Source: Bradyrhizobium sp. 190
GTDB lineage: Bacteria > Pseudomonadota > Alphaproteobacteria > Rhizobiales > Xanthobacteraceae
Length of the DNA stretch: 64,000 bases
NCBI RefSeq assembly: GCF_023073415.1
Contig: NZ_JADPJL010000037.1
Coordinates: 1-64,000 of the forward strand
Direction: 5' to 3'
Below the pieces are notes generated by a model, which was not told the DNA's origin, did no database searches, and saw only the letters and a list, made by a program, of their open reading frames with translations. Every line of letters starts with the position of its first letter. Positions within the stretch are counted from its first letter, which is position 1. Position numbers and translations under genes: made by a program. This document shows, one piece after another, positions 54,013 to 62,912 of the stretch.

Positions 54013-55622
54013 GCTTCCACCGCCCGGCCCTTGAGCGCGAACAGCCCGCGCGGCCGTTTCTGGATGAACAGGATGATCAGCACCAGAATGGCGATCTTGC
54101 CGAGGACAGCGCCTGCCACCGGCTCCAGGAACTTGTTGGCGATGCCGAGCGTGAAGGCGCCGACCAGCGTGCCCCAGAGATTGCCGACACCGCCGAACAC
54201 GACGACCATGAAGCTGTCGATGATGTAGCTCTGGCCGAGATTGGGGCTGACATTGTCGATCTGCGACAGCGCCACGCCGGCAATCCCGGCGATGCCCGAG
54301 CCTAGGCCGAAGGTGAGCGCGTCGACGCGCGAGGTGGCTATGCCCATCGAAGCCGCCATGCGGCGATTTTGAGTGACCGCACGCATCTCGAGCCCGAGCG
54401 CCGTGTAGCGCAGCATGGCGAGCAGGATGACGAAGACGGCCAGCGTGAAGCAGAGGATCCAGAGCCGGTTATAGGTGATGGTGATCTGCCCGAGTTCGAA
54501 CGCGCCGCTCATCCAGGATGGATTGCCGACCTCGCGGTTGGTCGGGCCGAACATCGTGCGCACGGCCTGCTGCAGCACCAGCGACAGGCCCCAGGTCGCG
54601 AGCAGCGTTTCCAGCGGGCGGCCATAGAGAAAGCGGATGATGCCGCGCTCGATCAGGACACCGATGGCCCCCGCAACCAGGAAAGCCAGCGGCACCGCGA
54701 TCAGCAGCGAATAGTCGAACAGGCCCGGATAGCGCGTGCGAATGACTTCCTGCACCACGAAGGTGGTGTAGGCGCCGATCATCACCATCTCGCCATGGGC
54801 CATGTTGATGACGCCCATGACGCCGAAGGTTATCGCCAGCCCGATCGCGGCGAGCAGCAGCACCGAGCCGAGCGACAGGCCGTACCAGGCGTTCTGCACC
54901 ATCGACCACATCGCCAGATTGCTCTGGATCGAGGTGATCGCGCTGGCGGCGGCGCGCGCGACATTGGGCGGCACGTCGCCGCTCAGTCCGGTCAATAGCG
55001 CCATCGCTTCCTGGTCGCCGCGCGCCTTGACGACGGCGACGGCTTCGAGCTTTTCCACCTCGGTCGCGTCAGGCTTGTAGAGCAGGATCGCAGCGCGGGC
55101 CTCGGTGAAGGCCGCCTTGGCACCCTTGTTGGTTTCCTTGGCGAGCGCGTCGTCGATGACCGCAAGCGCGCTCTCCTCGTGGCTCTTGAAGACCGATTGC
55201 GCGGCCGCGATCCGCTTGGCAGGATCGGGCGACAGCAGCGTCAGGCCACCGAGCGCGGCCTCCACGGCGCGGCGTAGGCGGTTGTTGAGGCGGACGGCGG
55301 CGGCATTGTCCGGCAGCTTGTCGACGGCGGCGCCGGTGGCGGCATCGATGATCTTGCCGTCGCTTCCCGTTACGAAAACCTTCTTGGTATCCGGATCGGC
55401 CGACAGCCGGCCTTCCTGCAGCGCGCTGATGATGGGAAAGGCTAGCGGATTGCCCGACGTCGCAACCGCGCCGATCGCCTCGTCGGTGTCGGAAAAATCG
55501 TCATTGGCGAATTTGGCGACCGCATCCTCGAACGGCCCCGCCAGCGCCGGCACGGCGAAAGTTGCAGTCAGGAGGATTGCGAGCAGAACCGCGCGAATAC
55601 GGTGGAGGAAATTGGCAGGCAC
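54009..55622 (-). CDS. urtB: Urea ABC transporter permease UrtB
   Basis: 537 residues from a GTG. UrtB proteins carry a long N-terminal extension: here a signal peptide (RAVLLAILLTATFAVPALAG) and a helical periplasmic region of about 220 residues. The LivH-like permease follows, with GVMGVINMAHGEMVMIGAYTTF and VVVFGGVGNLWGTLVGA. It partners UrtC. The GTG at 55622 fits the signal peptide; the longer frame has no such start. Confidence 0.93.
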   Translation of the reverse strand: MPANFLHRIRAVLLAILLTATFAVPALAGPFEDAVAKFANDDFSDTDEAIGAVATSGNPLAFPIISALQEGRLSADPDTKKVFVTGSDGKIIDAATGAAVDKLPDNAAAVRLNNRLRRAVEAALGGLTLLSPDPAKRIAAAQSVFKSHEESALAVIDDALAKETNKGAKAAFTEARAAILLYKPDATEVEKLEAVAVVKARGDQEAMALLTGLSGDVPPNVARAAASAITSIQSNLAMWSMVQNAWYGLSLGSVLLLAAIGLAITFGVMGVINMAHGEMVMIGAYTTFVVQEVIRTRYPGLFDYSLLIAVPLAFLVAGAIGVLIERGIIRFLYGRPLETLLATWGLSLVLQQAVRTMFGPTNREVGNPSWMSGAFELGQITITYNRLWILCFTLAVFVILLAMLRYTALGLEMRAVTQNRRMAASMGIATSRVDALTFGLGSGIAGIAGVALSQIDNVSPNLGQSYIIDSFMVVVFGGVGNLWGTLVGAFTLGIANKFLEPVAGAVLGKIAILVLIILFIQKRPRGLFALKGRAVEA

Positions 55623-55730
55623 AATACGACCCCGGCAGGAGTGTGGGGAGAAGGCGGCGGCACCGCCGCCTTCTCCGGTCTCTCTTGGTAGTTCTCTTGG
55701 AAGTTTATTCTTGCAACTCAGACAGACCAC

Positions 55731-55783
55731 GATCCTGTCGGATCAGATCGAGATCATGATCCTGTCGGATCAGATCGAGATCA
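55731..55783 (-). repeat. 26-bp direct repeat after urtA
   Basis: Two identical 26-base copies (55731-55756 and 55758-55783) are separated by one base. The second contains the urtA stop codon. Each holds several GATC sites. A recent tandem duplication in the urtA-urtB gap. Confidence 0.9.
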
Positions 55784-57097
55784 GGAGCCCTGACCCCCGC
55801 ACTTGTTGGTCTTGGTGTTGTAGTTGCCGCACTTCTTGCCGACCCAGTCGCCGATCAGGTCCTTGGAGCCGTCGAGCTCCTTCGACCATGCGTCGCCGGC
55901 CACCAGGCCCGGGGTCTTCCACACCACGTCGAACTGGCCGTTGGCTTTGATTTCGCCAATGAACACCGGCTTGGTGATGTGATGGTTCGGCAGCATCTTG
56001 GAGGTGCCGCCGGTCAGGTTCTTGGCTTCGATGCCGGGCAGCGCGTCGATCACCTTGTCCGGATCGGTCGACTTCACCTTCTCGACCGCCTTGACCCACA
56101 TGTCGAAGCCGATGACGTGCGCTTCCATCGGATCGTTGGTCACGCGCTTCGGATTCTTGGTGTAGGCCTGCCAGGCCTTGATGAACTTCTCGTTGGCCGG
56201 GTCCTTGATCGACTGAAAGTAGTTCCAGGCGGCGAGATGGCCGAGCAGCGGCTTGGTGTCGATGCCGGCGAGTTCTTCTTCACCGACCGAGAACGCGACA
56301 ACCGGAATGTCGGTCGCCTTGATGCCCTGGTTGCCGAGCTCCTTGTAGAAGGGAACGTTGGCGTCGCCGTTGATGGTGGAGACCACGGCGGTCTTCTTGC
56401 CGGCCGAGCCGAACTTCTTGATGTCGGCCACGATCGTCTGCCAGTCACTATGACCGAACGGCGTGTAGTTGATCATGATGTCTTCCTGCTTGACGCCCTT
56501 CGACTTCAAGTAGGCTTCGAGGATCTTGTTGGTGGTGCGCGGATAGACGTAGTCGGTGCCGGCCAGCACCCAGCGCTTCACCTTCTCGTCCTTCATCAGG
56601 TAATCGACCGCGGGGATCGCCTGCTGGTTCGGCGCAGCACCCGTGTAGAACACGTTGCGCTCGCTCTCCTCACCCTCGTACTGCACGGGGTAGAACAGGA
56701 TCGAGTTCAGCTCCTTGAATACCGGCAGCACGGACTTGCGCGACACCGAGGTCCAGCAGCCGAATACGACCGAGACCTTGTCCTTGGTGATCAGCTCGCG
56801 CGCCTTTTCCGCAAACAGCGGCCAGTTCGACGCCGGGTCGACGACGACAGCCTCGAGCTTCTTGCCGAGCACGCCGCCCTTCTTGTTCTGCTCGTCGATC
56901 AGGAAGAGAACAGTATCCTTCAGCGTGGTTTCGCTGATGGCCATGGTGCCGGAGAGCGAGTGCAGGACGCCGACCTTGATGGTCTCCTGCGCCTTGGCGT
57001 TTGAAAATGCGGCCAGGCCCAAAACCAGGCCGGCGGTCGCCGCCAGCCAGCGACGACGGCTCATCGTCGTTATATCGTGAGTCAATTGAGTAAGCAT
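55781..57097 (-). CDS. urtA: Urea ABC transporter substrate-binding protein UrtA
   Basis: 438 residues. A twin-arginine-like signal (SRRRWLAATAGLVLGLAAF) ends near residue 36. The mature protein is a Leu/Ile/Val-binding type: TIKVGVLHSLSGTMAISE, LIDEQNKKGGVLGK and FGCWTSVSRKSVLPVFKE are diagnostic for UrtA. It captures urea in the periplasm. First gene of the block; ATG with GGGAG ten bases upstream. Expression probably depends on the sigma54 site 74 bases upstream. Confidence 0.96.
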   Translation of the reverse strand: MLTQLTHDITTMSRRRWLAATAGLVLGLAAFSNAKAQETIKVGVLHSLSGTMAISETTLKDTVLFLIDEQNKKGGVLGKKLEAVVVDPASNWPLFAEKARELITKDKVSVVFGCWTSVSRKSVLPVFKELNSILFYPVQYEGEESERNVFYTGAAPNQQAIPAVDYLMKDEKVKRWVLAGTDYVYPRTTNKILEAYLKSKGVKQEDIMINYTPFGHSDWQTIVADIKKFGSAGKKTAVVSTINGDANVPFYKELGNQGIKATDIPVVAFSVGEEELAGIDTKPLLGHLAAWNYFQSIKDPANEKFIKAWQAYTKNPKRVTNDPMEAHVIGFDMWVKAVEKVKSTDPDKVIDALPGIEAKNLTGGTSKMLPNHHITKPVFIGEIKANGQFDVVWKTPGLVAGDAWSKELDGSKDLIGDWVGKKCGNYNTKTNKCGGQGS

Positions 57098-57661
57098 GAG
57101 GTGTCATCTCCCTGACGCAGACGTTAAACGCGCTGCGAACGGCCCCACGGCCGCCTGCGTTAACGGAATCGCAAGAACCATGCCATCGGCTGAAAACGGG
57201 ATAAGCCCATATAATCGCTTTCGAATCCCGAGCGCGCGGAAATCCGCGGCGGCAAAGCTGCTTATTTTTTAGACTGCGGAAATGTATGCTTTGGCGGCAA
57301 ACTATCTATTTTTTGTGCAAATGGCGCAATTTGGCTAAATTTCTTGCACGATTTTTGGTCGTTTGGATTTCTAACGGGCGCAACAGTTCGGCCTAGCTGG
57401 CGGTGTTTCCTTAACCGCACGGACGACATGCGCGGAATTCACCTTGAAAGCGCCGCGCGGGTGCTCCATATGAACTGCGTGACCTAGAGAATCATCAGGT
57501 CCTTGCGAGCCGCGTGTTCTGAGCCCGTTCAACGGTTTCTGGCTTGCCCCTTTTCAGCTAGCACAACCGACGCCCCAAACACGCGGGTGTCTCAGACACA
57601 CTCGCGCGCTCCTGGCCATGAAGGCCGGGTGCCTGCCTTTTTTAATGGAAAGAACCCTCTT
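57098..57661. other. Divergent regulatory gap between urtA and the helicase
   Basis: 564 bases without a gene. The left part holds the sigma54-type promoter of urtA and, at 57315-57349, an inverted pair GTGCAA/TTGCAC that could be an activator site. The right part (57420-57661) is the leader of the helicase gene. A small hairpin CGCGG/CCGCG lies near 57237-57251. Confidence 0.6.
57171..57185 (-). promoter_or_regulatory. Sigma54-type -24/-12 promoter of urtA
   Basis: On the minus strand: TGGCATG-GTTC-TTGC. This fits TGGCAYG-N4-TTGC of RpoN promoters, with the GG and GC pairs exactly ten bases apart. It points to urtA, 74 bases away. Nitrogen control through NtrC would be expected for urea uptake. 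Confidence 0.7.
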
Positions 57662-59146
57662 TTGACCTCCTTTCAGGATTTCGGCCTCGCCGATCCCATC
57701 TCGCGTGCACTCAAGGAAGAAAATTACCACACGCCCACGCCCATCCAGGCTCAGACCATCCCTCTCGCAATGACCGGCCGTGACGTCGTCGGCATCGCCC
57801 AGACCGGCACCGGCAAGACCGCAGCCTTTGCGCTGCCGATCCTGCACCGCATTCTGGAAAACCGCATCCGGCCGCAGCCCAAGACCTGCCGCGTGCTGGT
57901 GCTCTCGCCCACCCGAGAATTGTCGGGTCAGATCCTCGACAGCTTCAACGCCTATGGCCGCCACATCCGCCTGAGTTCGGCGCTGGCGATCGGCGGCGTG
58001 CCGATGGGCCGCCAGGTCCGCTCGGTGATGCAGGGCGTCGAAGTCATGGTCGCGACCCCCGGCCGCCTGCTCGATCTCGTCCAGAGCAACGGGCTGAAGC
58101 TTGGCCAGGTCGAATTCCTCGTGCTCGACGAAGCCGACCGCATGCTCGACATGGGCTTCATCAACGACATCCGCAAAATCGTCGGCAAGCTGCCGATCAA
58201 GCGGCAAACGCTGTTCTTCTCGGCCACCATGCCGAAGGACATCGCCGAACTCGCCGAAGCCATGCTGCGCGACCCCGCCCGTGTGGCGGTGACGCCGGTG
58301 GCCTCGACGGTCGAGCGCATCACCCAGCGCATCATCCAGGTCGATTTCTCGGCCAAATCGGGCGTGCTGGCGCAGCTTCTGAAGCAGGAACCGGTTGACC
58401 GCGCGCTGATCTTTACCCGCACCAAGCACGGCGCCGATAAGGTGGTGAAGACGCTCGAAAAGGCCGGCATTTCAGCCAACGCCATTCACGGCAACAAGTC
58501 GCAGAACCACCGCGAGCGCGTGCTGGCCGCGTTCCGCACCGGCGAGATCCGCACGCTGGTGGCGACCGACATTGCCGCCCGCGGCATCGATGTCGACGGC
58601 ATCAGCCATGTGGTGAATTTCGATCTGCCCAACATCCCGGAAACCTATGTCCACCGCATCGGCCGCACCGCGCGCGCCGGCGCCGAAGGCGTTGCGATCT
58701 CGCTGATCGCAGGCGCCGAGGAGATGGGCTATCTGCGCGATATCGAGCGGCTGATCCGTATCACGTTGCCGCGGGAAGACCAGCGTACGCCGGGCAGCCG
58801 CGACGCCGCGCCAGCCCCCTCGCAGCGCCCTGCACAACACCGGGGCGGACGGTCCGCACCGCGCGCCCACACCGCCAGATCCCAGGACTCCAGGGGACAT
58901 GAATCCCGAGGTCACGAATCCCGGGGACATGAAGCGGCACCGGGATCAAAAGGCCCTCGCCGTCCCCGCCGCGGTGGTGGTAAGAATGCCGCACCGCAGC
59001 CGAGCCGGCACGAACAGCCGCGTCCGGCGCAGCAGGCCGGCAAGAGCCAAGGCGGGAAAAGTGAGGGCATTCAGGGCGTCGCCTTCTTGCATCGCGAGAG
59101 CCGTCCGAATACTCAACCCAACCGTACCCACCGACCGCAGCGCTAA
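57662..59146 (+). CDS. DEAD-box RNA helicase (RhlE-like)
   Basis: 494 residues from a TTG (LTSFQDFGLADPISRALKEE). Motifs: Q-motif TPTPIQAQTIPLAM, I AQTGTGKTAAF, Ia PTREL, II VLDEADRMLDMGF, III SATMP, V TLVATDIAARGIDV, VI HRIGRTARAG. A long basic tail from about 400 includes three RGHES repeats and Gly/Arg-rich stretches for RNA contact. It unwinds RNA, often at low temperature. The IF-1 gene follows after 24 bases. The frame extends 53 codons upstream without support. Confidence 0.94.
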   Translation: MTSFQDFGLADPISRALKEENYHTPTPIQAQTIPLAMTGRDVVGIAQTGTGKTAAFALPILHRILENRIRPQPKTCRVLVLSPTRELSGQILDSFNAYGRHIRLSSALAIGGVPMGRQVRSVMQGVEVMVATPGRLLDLVQSNGLKLGQVEFLVLDEADRMLDMGFINDIRKIVGKLPIKRQTLFFSATMPKDIAELAEAMLRDPARVAVTPVASTVERITQRIIQVDFSAKSGVLAQLLKQEPVDRALIFTRTKHGADKVVKTLEKAGISANAIHGNKSQNHRERVLAAFRTGEIRTLVATDIAARGIDVDGISHVVNFDLPNIPETYVHRIGRTARAGAEGVAISLIAGAEEMGYLRDIERLIRITLPREDQRTPGSRDAAPAPSQRPAQHRGGRSAPRAHTARSQDSRGHESRGHESRGHEAAPGSKGPRRPRRGGGKNAAPQPSRHEQPRPAQQAGKSQGGKSEGIQGVAFLHRESRPNTQPNRTHRPQR

Positions 59147-59170
59147 GCCTCGATCGACCTGGAGACCACT

Positions 59171-59455
59171 ATGGCTAAAGAAGAGCTGATCCAGTTCGAA
59201 GGACTGGTGACCGAAATCCTCCCCGACGCGCGCTACCGCGTGCAGCTCGATGCCGGACACGAGATTGTTGCCTACACCGCCGGCAAGATGAAGAAGAACC
59301 GGATCAAGACGCTGGCAGGCGATCGGGTCACGATCGAAATGTCGCCCTACGATCTGGAGAAGGGCCGCCTGATCTTCCGTCACAAGGACGAGCGTCCCAA
59401 TACCGGAGCCCCGCGTAGCGGACCACCGCGTGGCGGCCAGTTCCGCCGCCGGTAA
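59171..59455 (+). CDS. infA: Translation initiation factor IF-1, extended form
   Basis: 94 residues. Core S1 domain MAKEELIQFEGLVTEILPDARYRVQLDAGHEIVAYTAGKMKKNRIKTLAGD (family order) is clear. The usual length is 72; here a Pro/Gly/Arg tail (RPNTGAPRSGPPRGGQFRRR) adds about 20 residues. Its position behind a DEAD-box helicase suggests a second, cold- or stress-linked copy rather than the main infA, which cannot be checked here. Confidence 0.94.
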   Translation: MAKEELIQFEGLVTEILPDARYRVQLDAGHEIVAYTAGKMKKNRIKTLAGDRVTIEMSPYDLEKGRLIFRHKDERPNTGAPRSGPPRGGQFRRR

Positions 59456-59726
59456 ACGCGTCACTAACGCCTGCCGAAAACGCGCCCGATACGTCCATAT
59501 CGTGCGCGGTCGCGACCGGCTGGCCGGCCGAATCAAAAAATCGTGCACGTCAGGATTGTTTTGACCACTACTATCGAATAATATTAGCCATCGATTTTCG
59601 GCCGGACGACATTAGCTATCCACCGGTACAGCCGGTTTAGACGCTGACGACCCTTCCAAAAATTCGATCTCACCAGCCCATCGAAGGGTGGGCTACGACT
59701 TGTATATCTGAGAAGGGACTACCCCC
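59456..59726 (+). promoter_or_regulatory. Leader region of cold-shock gene
   Basis: 271 bases without a gene. It is AT-rich in the middle (59555-59600) and contains a hairpin AGCCCA/TGGGCT (59675-59680, 59689-59694) that ends 17 bases before the ribosome site GGGA. Cold-shock genes often have long leaders that sense temperature by folding; this is a candidate only. Confidence 0.4.
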
Positions 59727-59939
59727 GTGAGCATGGGAACCGTGAAGTGGTTTAACGCAACCAAGGGCTATGGCTTCATCCAGCCGGATGATGGCGGCAA
59801 TGACGTGTTCGTGCACATCAGCGCTGTCGAGCGTGCCGGCCTTGGAACGTTGCGTGAAGGCCAGAAGATCTCCTACGAAATCGTAGCAGATCGCCGCTCT
59901 GGCAAATCTTCGGCCGACAATCTGCGCGCCGCCGGATAA
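59727..59939 (+). CDS. cspA: Cold-shock protein (CspA family)
   Basis: 70 residues, one cold-shock domain: TVKWFNATKGYGFIQPDDGGNDVFVHISAVERAG includes RNP1 (KGYGFI) and RNP2 (VFVHI). It binds single-stranded RNA and melts secondary structure. GTG start with GGGA upstream; an ATG two codons later is possible. A strong terminator follows. Third member of the helicase-IF1-Csp group. Confidence 0.96.
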   Translation: MSMGTVKWFNATKGYGFIQPDDGGNDVFVHISAVERAGLGTLREGQKISYEIVADRRSGKSSADNLRAAG

Positions 59940-59990
59940 AGCGATTTTCCAGGGCGCGCGCGCCATGGAAAATTGCCTCTGAATAAAGCG

Positions 59991-60019
59991 AAAGGCCGCG
60001 CCCATGGCGCGGCCTTTTT
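59991..60019 (+). terminator. Intrinsic terminator of cold-shock gene
   Basis: AAAGGCCGCGCC (59991-60002) pairs with GGCGCGGCCTTT (60006-60017) around a three-base loop, followed by T's. Confidence 0.93.
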
Positions 60020-60063
60020 CTTTGCGATCATTCTTCTTTGCGTTCGATCAGGCCGCGGCCGTC

Positions 60064-60645
60064 TCACTTCGTTTCGCAGACCTCCGTTTTGTAGTTCACG
60101 CAAAGCCCCTGGCGCGGACGGGTGTAGCTGACGTCGCTCAGCGTGATGCCATCCTCCTTGTTGATGAACCAGGCTACGCTGGGCACGAATTTATACTTGA
60201 CCTCGCTGAAAATCAGGTAGGTGCCGCCGATCTTGAGCGCCTCCGGGATCTCGATGATGTCGCCCGGCGAATGCGCCTCAAAACCCTGGCTCCACTGCAC
60301 CCGCGCCTTCAGCGTGGTGGGATTGATATAGAGTTCCGAGATCTTGCCCTTCACCGGCGTCGACGAATATGGCGTCATGATCGCCTTGCCGGCATTGAAA
60401 AAGTTGGTCAATTTGGCGTCGTCGACCGAGGTGTTCTGGGACGTCAGGTCCGACAGCGTGCGCGCCATTATCGTCACCTTGCGGTCGATGGCGACGCCGG
60501 CGGAGAACTCGTTGGTTCCAACCAGCAGTACCGCCATGACCGGGATGATCATGGCAAATTCGACGGCGGCAAGACCGCTGTTGTTGCCACGCAATTCGAA
60601 CGCCCGGCGGCGAATGCGAAGCCAAATTGTCCTCATCGATTTCAT
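60064..60645 (-). CDS. TadE/TadG-like minor pilin, short
   Basis: 193 residues. N-terminal TadE signature: NNSGLAAVEFAMIIPVMAVLLVG, where the Glu after the Ala pair marks pilin-like processing and the single membrane helix. The rest is a predicted periplasmic beta-rich domain ending in a Cys pair (LCVNYKTEVCETK). Part of tight-adherence (Flp) pilus systems; here there is no prepilin peptidase or ATPase nearby. Adjacent to a second TadE-like gene with an 11-base gap. Confidence 0.9.
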   Translation of the reverse strand: MKSMRTIWLRIRRRAFELRGNNSGLAAVEFAMIIPVMAVLLVGTNEFSAGVAIDRKVTIMARTLSDLTSQNTSVDDAKLTNFFNAGKAIMTPYSSTPVKGKISELYINPTTLKARVQWSQGFEAHSPGDIIEIPEALKIGGTYLIFSEVKYKFVPSVAWFINKEDGITLSDVSYTRPRQGLCVNYKTEVCETK

Positions 60646-60656
60646 TGCCCTTGGCC

Positions 60657-61211
60657 TTACTTGTAAGGTTCATTCTGGAACGCGGCGGTCGCGGTCAACA
60701 GCCGCTTGTTATCCCTGAGATTCGAGACATTGAAGCCGAGGCCGGTAACGAACAGCGGCCATTTGTAGAACAGCCGCACGACGACGATGTCGCCGGGCCC
60801 GCCGGGGAGATAATTGTTCGGAGGAACGAAATCGTTCTTCCCGTCTTTCGGGTCGGAGACGATCGGGTCTTTAACGTCGACGGCGGAGAACTCCTTGTAG
60901 CTCTGCACGTCGATCGAGACACCGTTTTCGCAATCGAACATCAGCTTGAGCTTTTCGCAAACTTTTTCCTTGAACGTCGCCTGGGAATACTCGGCGTTCT
61001 GCGCCTGGCCGGTCATGATCAGGCGCGCCGTATCCTGCGTCACGGTCTCGAGGATCTGGGTGGAAAAGAACACCAGCGCCAGTTCGATGATCGCGAACAG
61101 AACGGCGAAAAACATCGGCCCAACCAGCGCGAACTCGACGGCGGCAGAGCCCCTTCGGTTGCGACGAAACCGGCGCAGGATGTTGGTCTTGGGAGCTGTG
61201 GAAGGCGGCAT
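60657..61211 (-). CDS. TadE/TadG-like minor pilin
   Basis: 184 residues with the TadE pattern RNRRGSAAVEFALVGPMFFAVLFAIIELALVFF near the N-terminus and a periplasmic domain with two Cys (KEKVCEKLKLMFDCENG). In transcription order it precedes the other TadE-like gene by 11 bases, so they form an operon. Probably minor pilins or pilus-surface proteins. Confidence 0.9.
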   Translation of the reverse strand: MPPSTAPKTNILRRFRRNRRGSAAVEFALVGPMFFAVLFAIIELALVFFSTQILETVTQDTARLIMTGQAQNAEYSQATFKEKVCEKLKLMFDCENGVSIDVQSYKEFSAVDVKDPIVSDPKDGKNDFVPPNNYLPGGPGDIVVVRLFYKWPLFVTGLGFNVSNLRDNKRLLTATAAFQNEPYK

Positions 61212-61390
61212 CGAAGAAACCTCAGAGCGCGAGGAGGAATTGCCGCAAAAACCTATCCGAAACTGATTATTGAATTGTTTCGGCCGTTCCAGACAGAGCG
61301 GCCCGCGCCGTTAACCGGGTCTTTACCGTGGCGCGAGACGGCGCCGGTGCCATCAGCCAGATGCAGCCGACGGCAGCCTCGCGCAACTGG

Positions 61391-61891
61391 TCAGTTCGCC
61401 TTGCCGCCGGATGCCGAGCCGGCAGCCTGGCTGGAGAGCGAGCCAGCCTGATCGATTGCGGTCTTGAAGTAGCCGTCACCGTCGCCGAGGGTGACCCTGC
61501 GCTGACAGATCGGCATGCAGCTATAGGATTCGCGCTCGACGCCGCGGTAGACGGTGACGAGCTGATCGGTTGGGCCTTCGACCTGGATCTGGCGGTCCAC
61601 CAGCACCTCGCCGTTGCGGTCCATGGCGATGAAATTGGTGGCGCCGTAGCCCTTGCCGGTGACGACGACGATGCCGCCGCTTTGCAGGGTCACGTCCGCG
61701 ATCAGCGGGTTTCCGACCACGATGGTGGAGACCTTGGCAGGAAGCTTCACGAGCTTTGCCTGATCGACATAGACGGCGATTCGGTCGGGATCGGGCCCAG
61801 CCATGCAGACGGCCGGCCACAGCAGGATTGCTACGGCGAGGGACAATCCAAAACGCGCGTGCGCGCGAATACGCTGGAACGTGAACGACAT
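61391..61891 (-). CDS. CpaC/RcpA N-terminal-domain protein, secretin lacking
   Basis: 166 residues. Signal peptide (about 1-32, ending AVCMAG) and a pilus-assembly N-domain: KLVKLPAKVSTIVVGNPLIADVTLQSGGIVVVTGKGYGATNFIAMDRNGEVLVDRQIQV, given in family order. Full-length CpaC continues into a secretin pore, which is absent here; the protein ends in an Ala/Ser/Gly tail with two Cys (SCMPICQRR). Probably a short accessory form next to the minor pilins. Confidence 0.88.
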   Translation of the reverse strand: MSFTFQRIRAHARFGLSLAVAILLWPAVCMAGPDPDRIAVYVDQAKLVKLPAKVSTIVVGNPLIADVTLQSGGIVVVTGKGYGATNFIAMDRNGEVLVDRQIQVEGPTDQLVTVYRGVERESYSCMPICQRRVTLGDGDGYFKTAIDQAGSLSSQAAGSASGGKAN

Positions 61892-61985
61892 ACTTTACCC
61901 CGGGGCATCAACAAGCCGGCAATGGCGATACGCAGCGGAACCGGCGCCCGACACGGTGAATCTGACGACAATTCATGAACAAAGG

Positions 61986-62034
61986 GCAAATAGGCCCCGT
62001 TTTGAGGCAAGAAATCCGTCGTTTGCCTATTTGC
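61986..62034. repeat. Inverted repeat at end of desaturase gene
   Basis: GCAAATAGGC (61986-61995) and GCCTATTTGC (62025-62034) are perfect complements; the right arm includes the stop codon of the sterol-desaturase-family gene. Possible mRNA 3' structure; no T-run. Confidence 0.6.
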
Positions 62035-62854
62035 GGAACGGATAGGCCAGTTGTCCGATGATTTCTCGGGGAAACGAAGGCTGATCGTCCACGCCATATT
62101 GGTCCGGCAGCGTGCCTTTCGGCATCCGGAAGGTCCCGAACAGGATGTCCCAGAGCGGAAAGGTGCCCGCGAAATTGGTGTCGCCGCCCTCTTCGCGGGA
62201 GGTGTGGTGCCAGCGGTGAAACACCGGCGTCGCCACGACGTATTTGACGGGACCCAGCGTCCAGTTGAGGTTGGCGTGAACGAACGCCGAATGGAAGATG
62301 TTCAACGGCCCGAGCCAGAGCATCACGCCCGGCGAAATACCGGCCATCAGCAGCACGACATCGACGCCGATGGTGCCTAACAGCAGGTTAATGGGGTGAA
62401 AGCGCGCCGCCGAGATCCAGTCCACATCTTCCGACGAATGATGGATGGCGTGGTATTTCCAGAACCCGCCGCCATGGAACATGCGGTGCAGCCAGTACAT
62501 CATGAAATCAGCCACGACCAGGAACAGGATCGCCTGCAGCCACAATGGCAGCCTCGACAGCGGGCCATGGCCGTTGTCGTAGAAGGCTATCAGCTCGTCG
62601 GCGTCGCGAATTCCAAACACCAGGGCGGCGCCGAGCACCAACAGCCCGATGCGGAACACGCGCGCGAACAGCGGCACCAGGAACCAGTAGCAGATGTCGG
62701 TGACGAGCTCGCGCTTGCGCCACCAGGGCCTGCCGGGGTTGCAGGCCCAGAAATGCGCCAGCACCGAGAACACCAGCGCCAGCGCGATCGTAACCGGCAC
62801 CACCTTGGCCAAGGTCTGGCCGAGCATTTCGATGACTTCGGTCGGCAGGTTCAT
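62027..62854 (-). CDS. Sterol desaturase/fatty acid hydroxylase family protein
   Basis: 275 residues, four or more membrane segments. The eight-His diiron pattern is present: HRMFH, HAIHHSS (with HPIN after it) and HRWHHTSREEGGDTN. Bacterial members hydroxylate or desaturate fatty acyl, carotenoid or hopanoid lipids; the substrate is unknown. The diagnostic end GTFPLWDILFGTFRMPKG is typical of the bacterial branch. ATG start. It is 58 bases downstream of the acyltransferase gene on the same strand. Confidence 0.93.
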   Translation of the reverse strand: MNLPTEVIEMLGQTLAKVVPVTIALALVFSVLAHFWACNPGRPWWRKRELVTDICYWFLVPLFARVFRIGLLVLGAALVFGIRDADELIAFYDNGHGPLSRLPLWLQAILFLVVADFMMYWLHRMFHGGGFWKYHAIHHSSEDVDWISAARFHPINLLLGTIGVDVVLLMAGISPGVMLWLGPLNIFHSAFVHANLNWTLGPVKYVVATPVFHRWHHTSREEGGDTNFAGTFPLWDILFGTFRMPKGTLPDQYGVDDQPSFPREIIGQLAYPFRK

Positions 62855-62912
62855 TTCGACCGGCGTACCAGAATCCCTGCCTCGCCGCCAGATCGCACGT
62901 CCGTCAAGGGTG

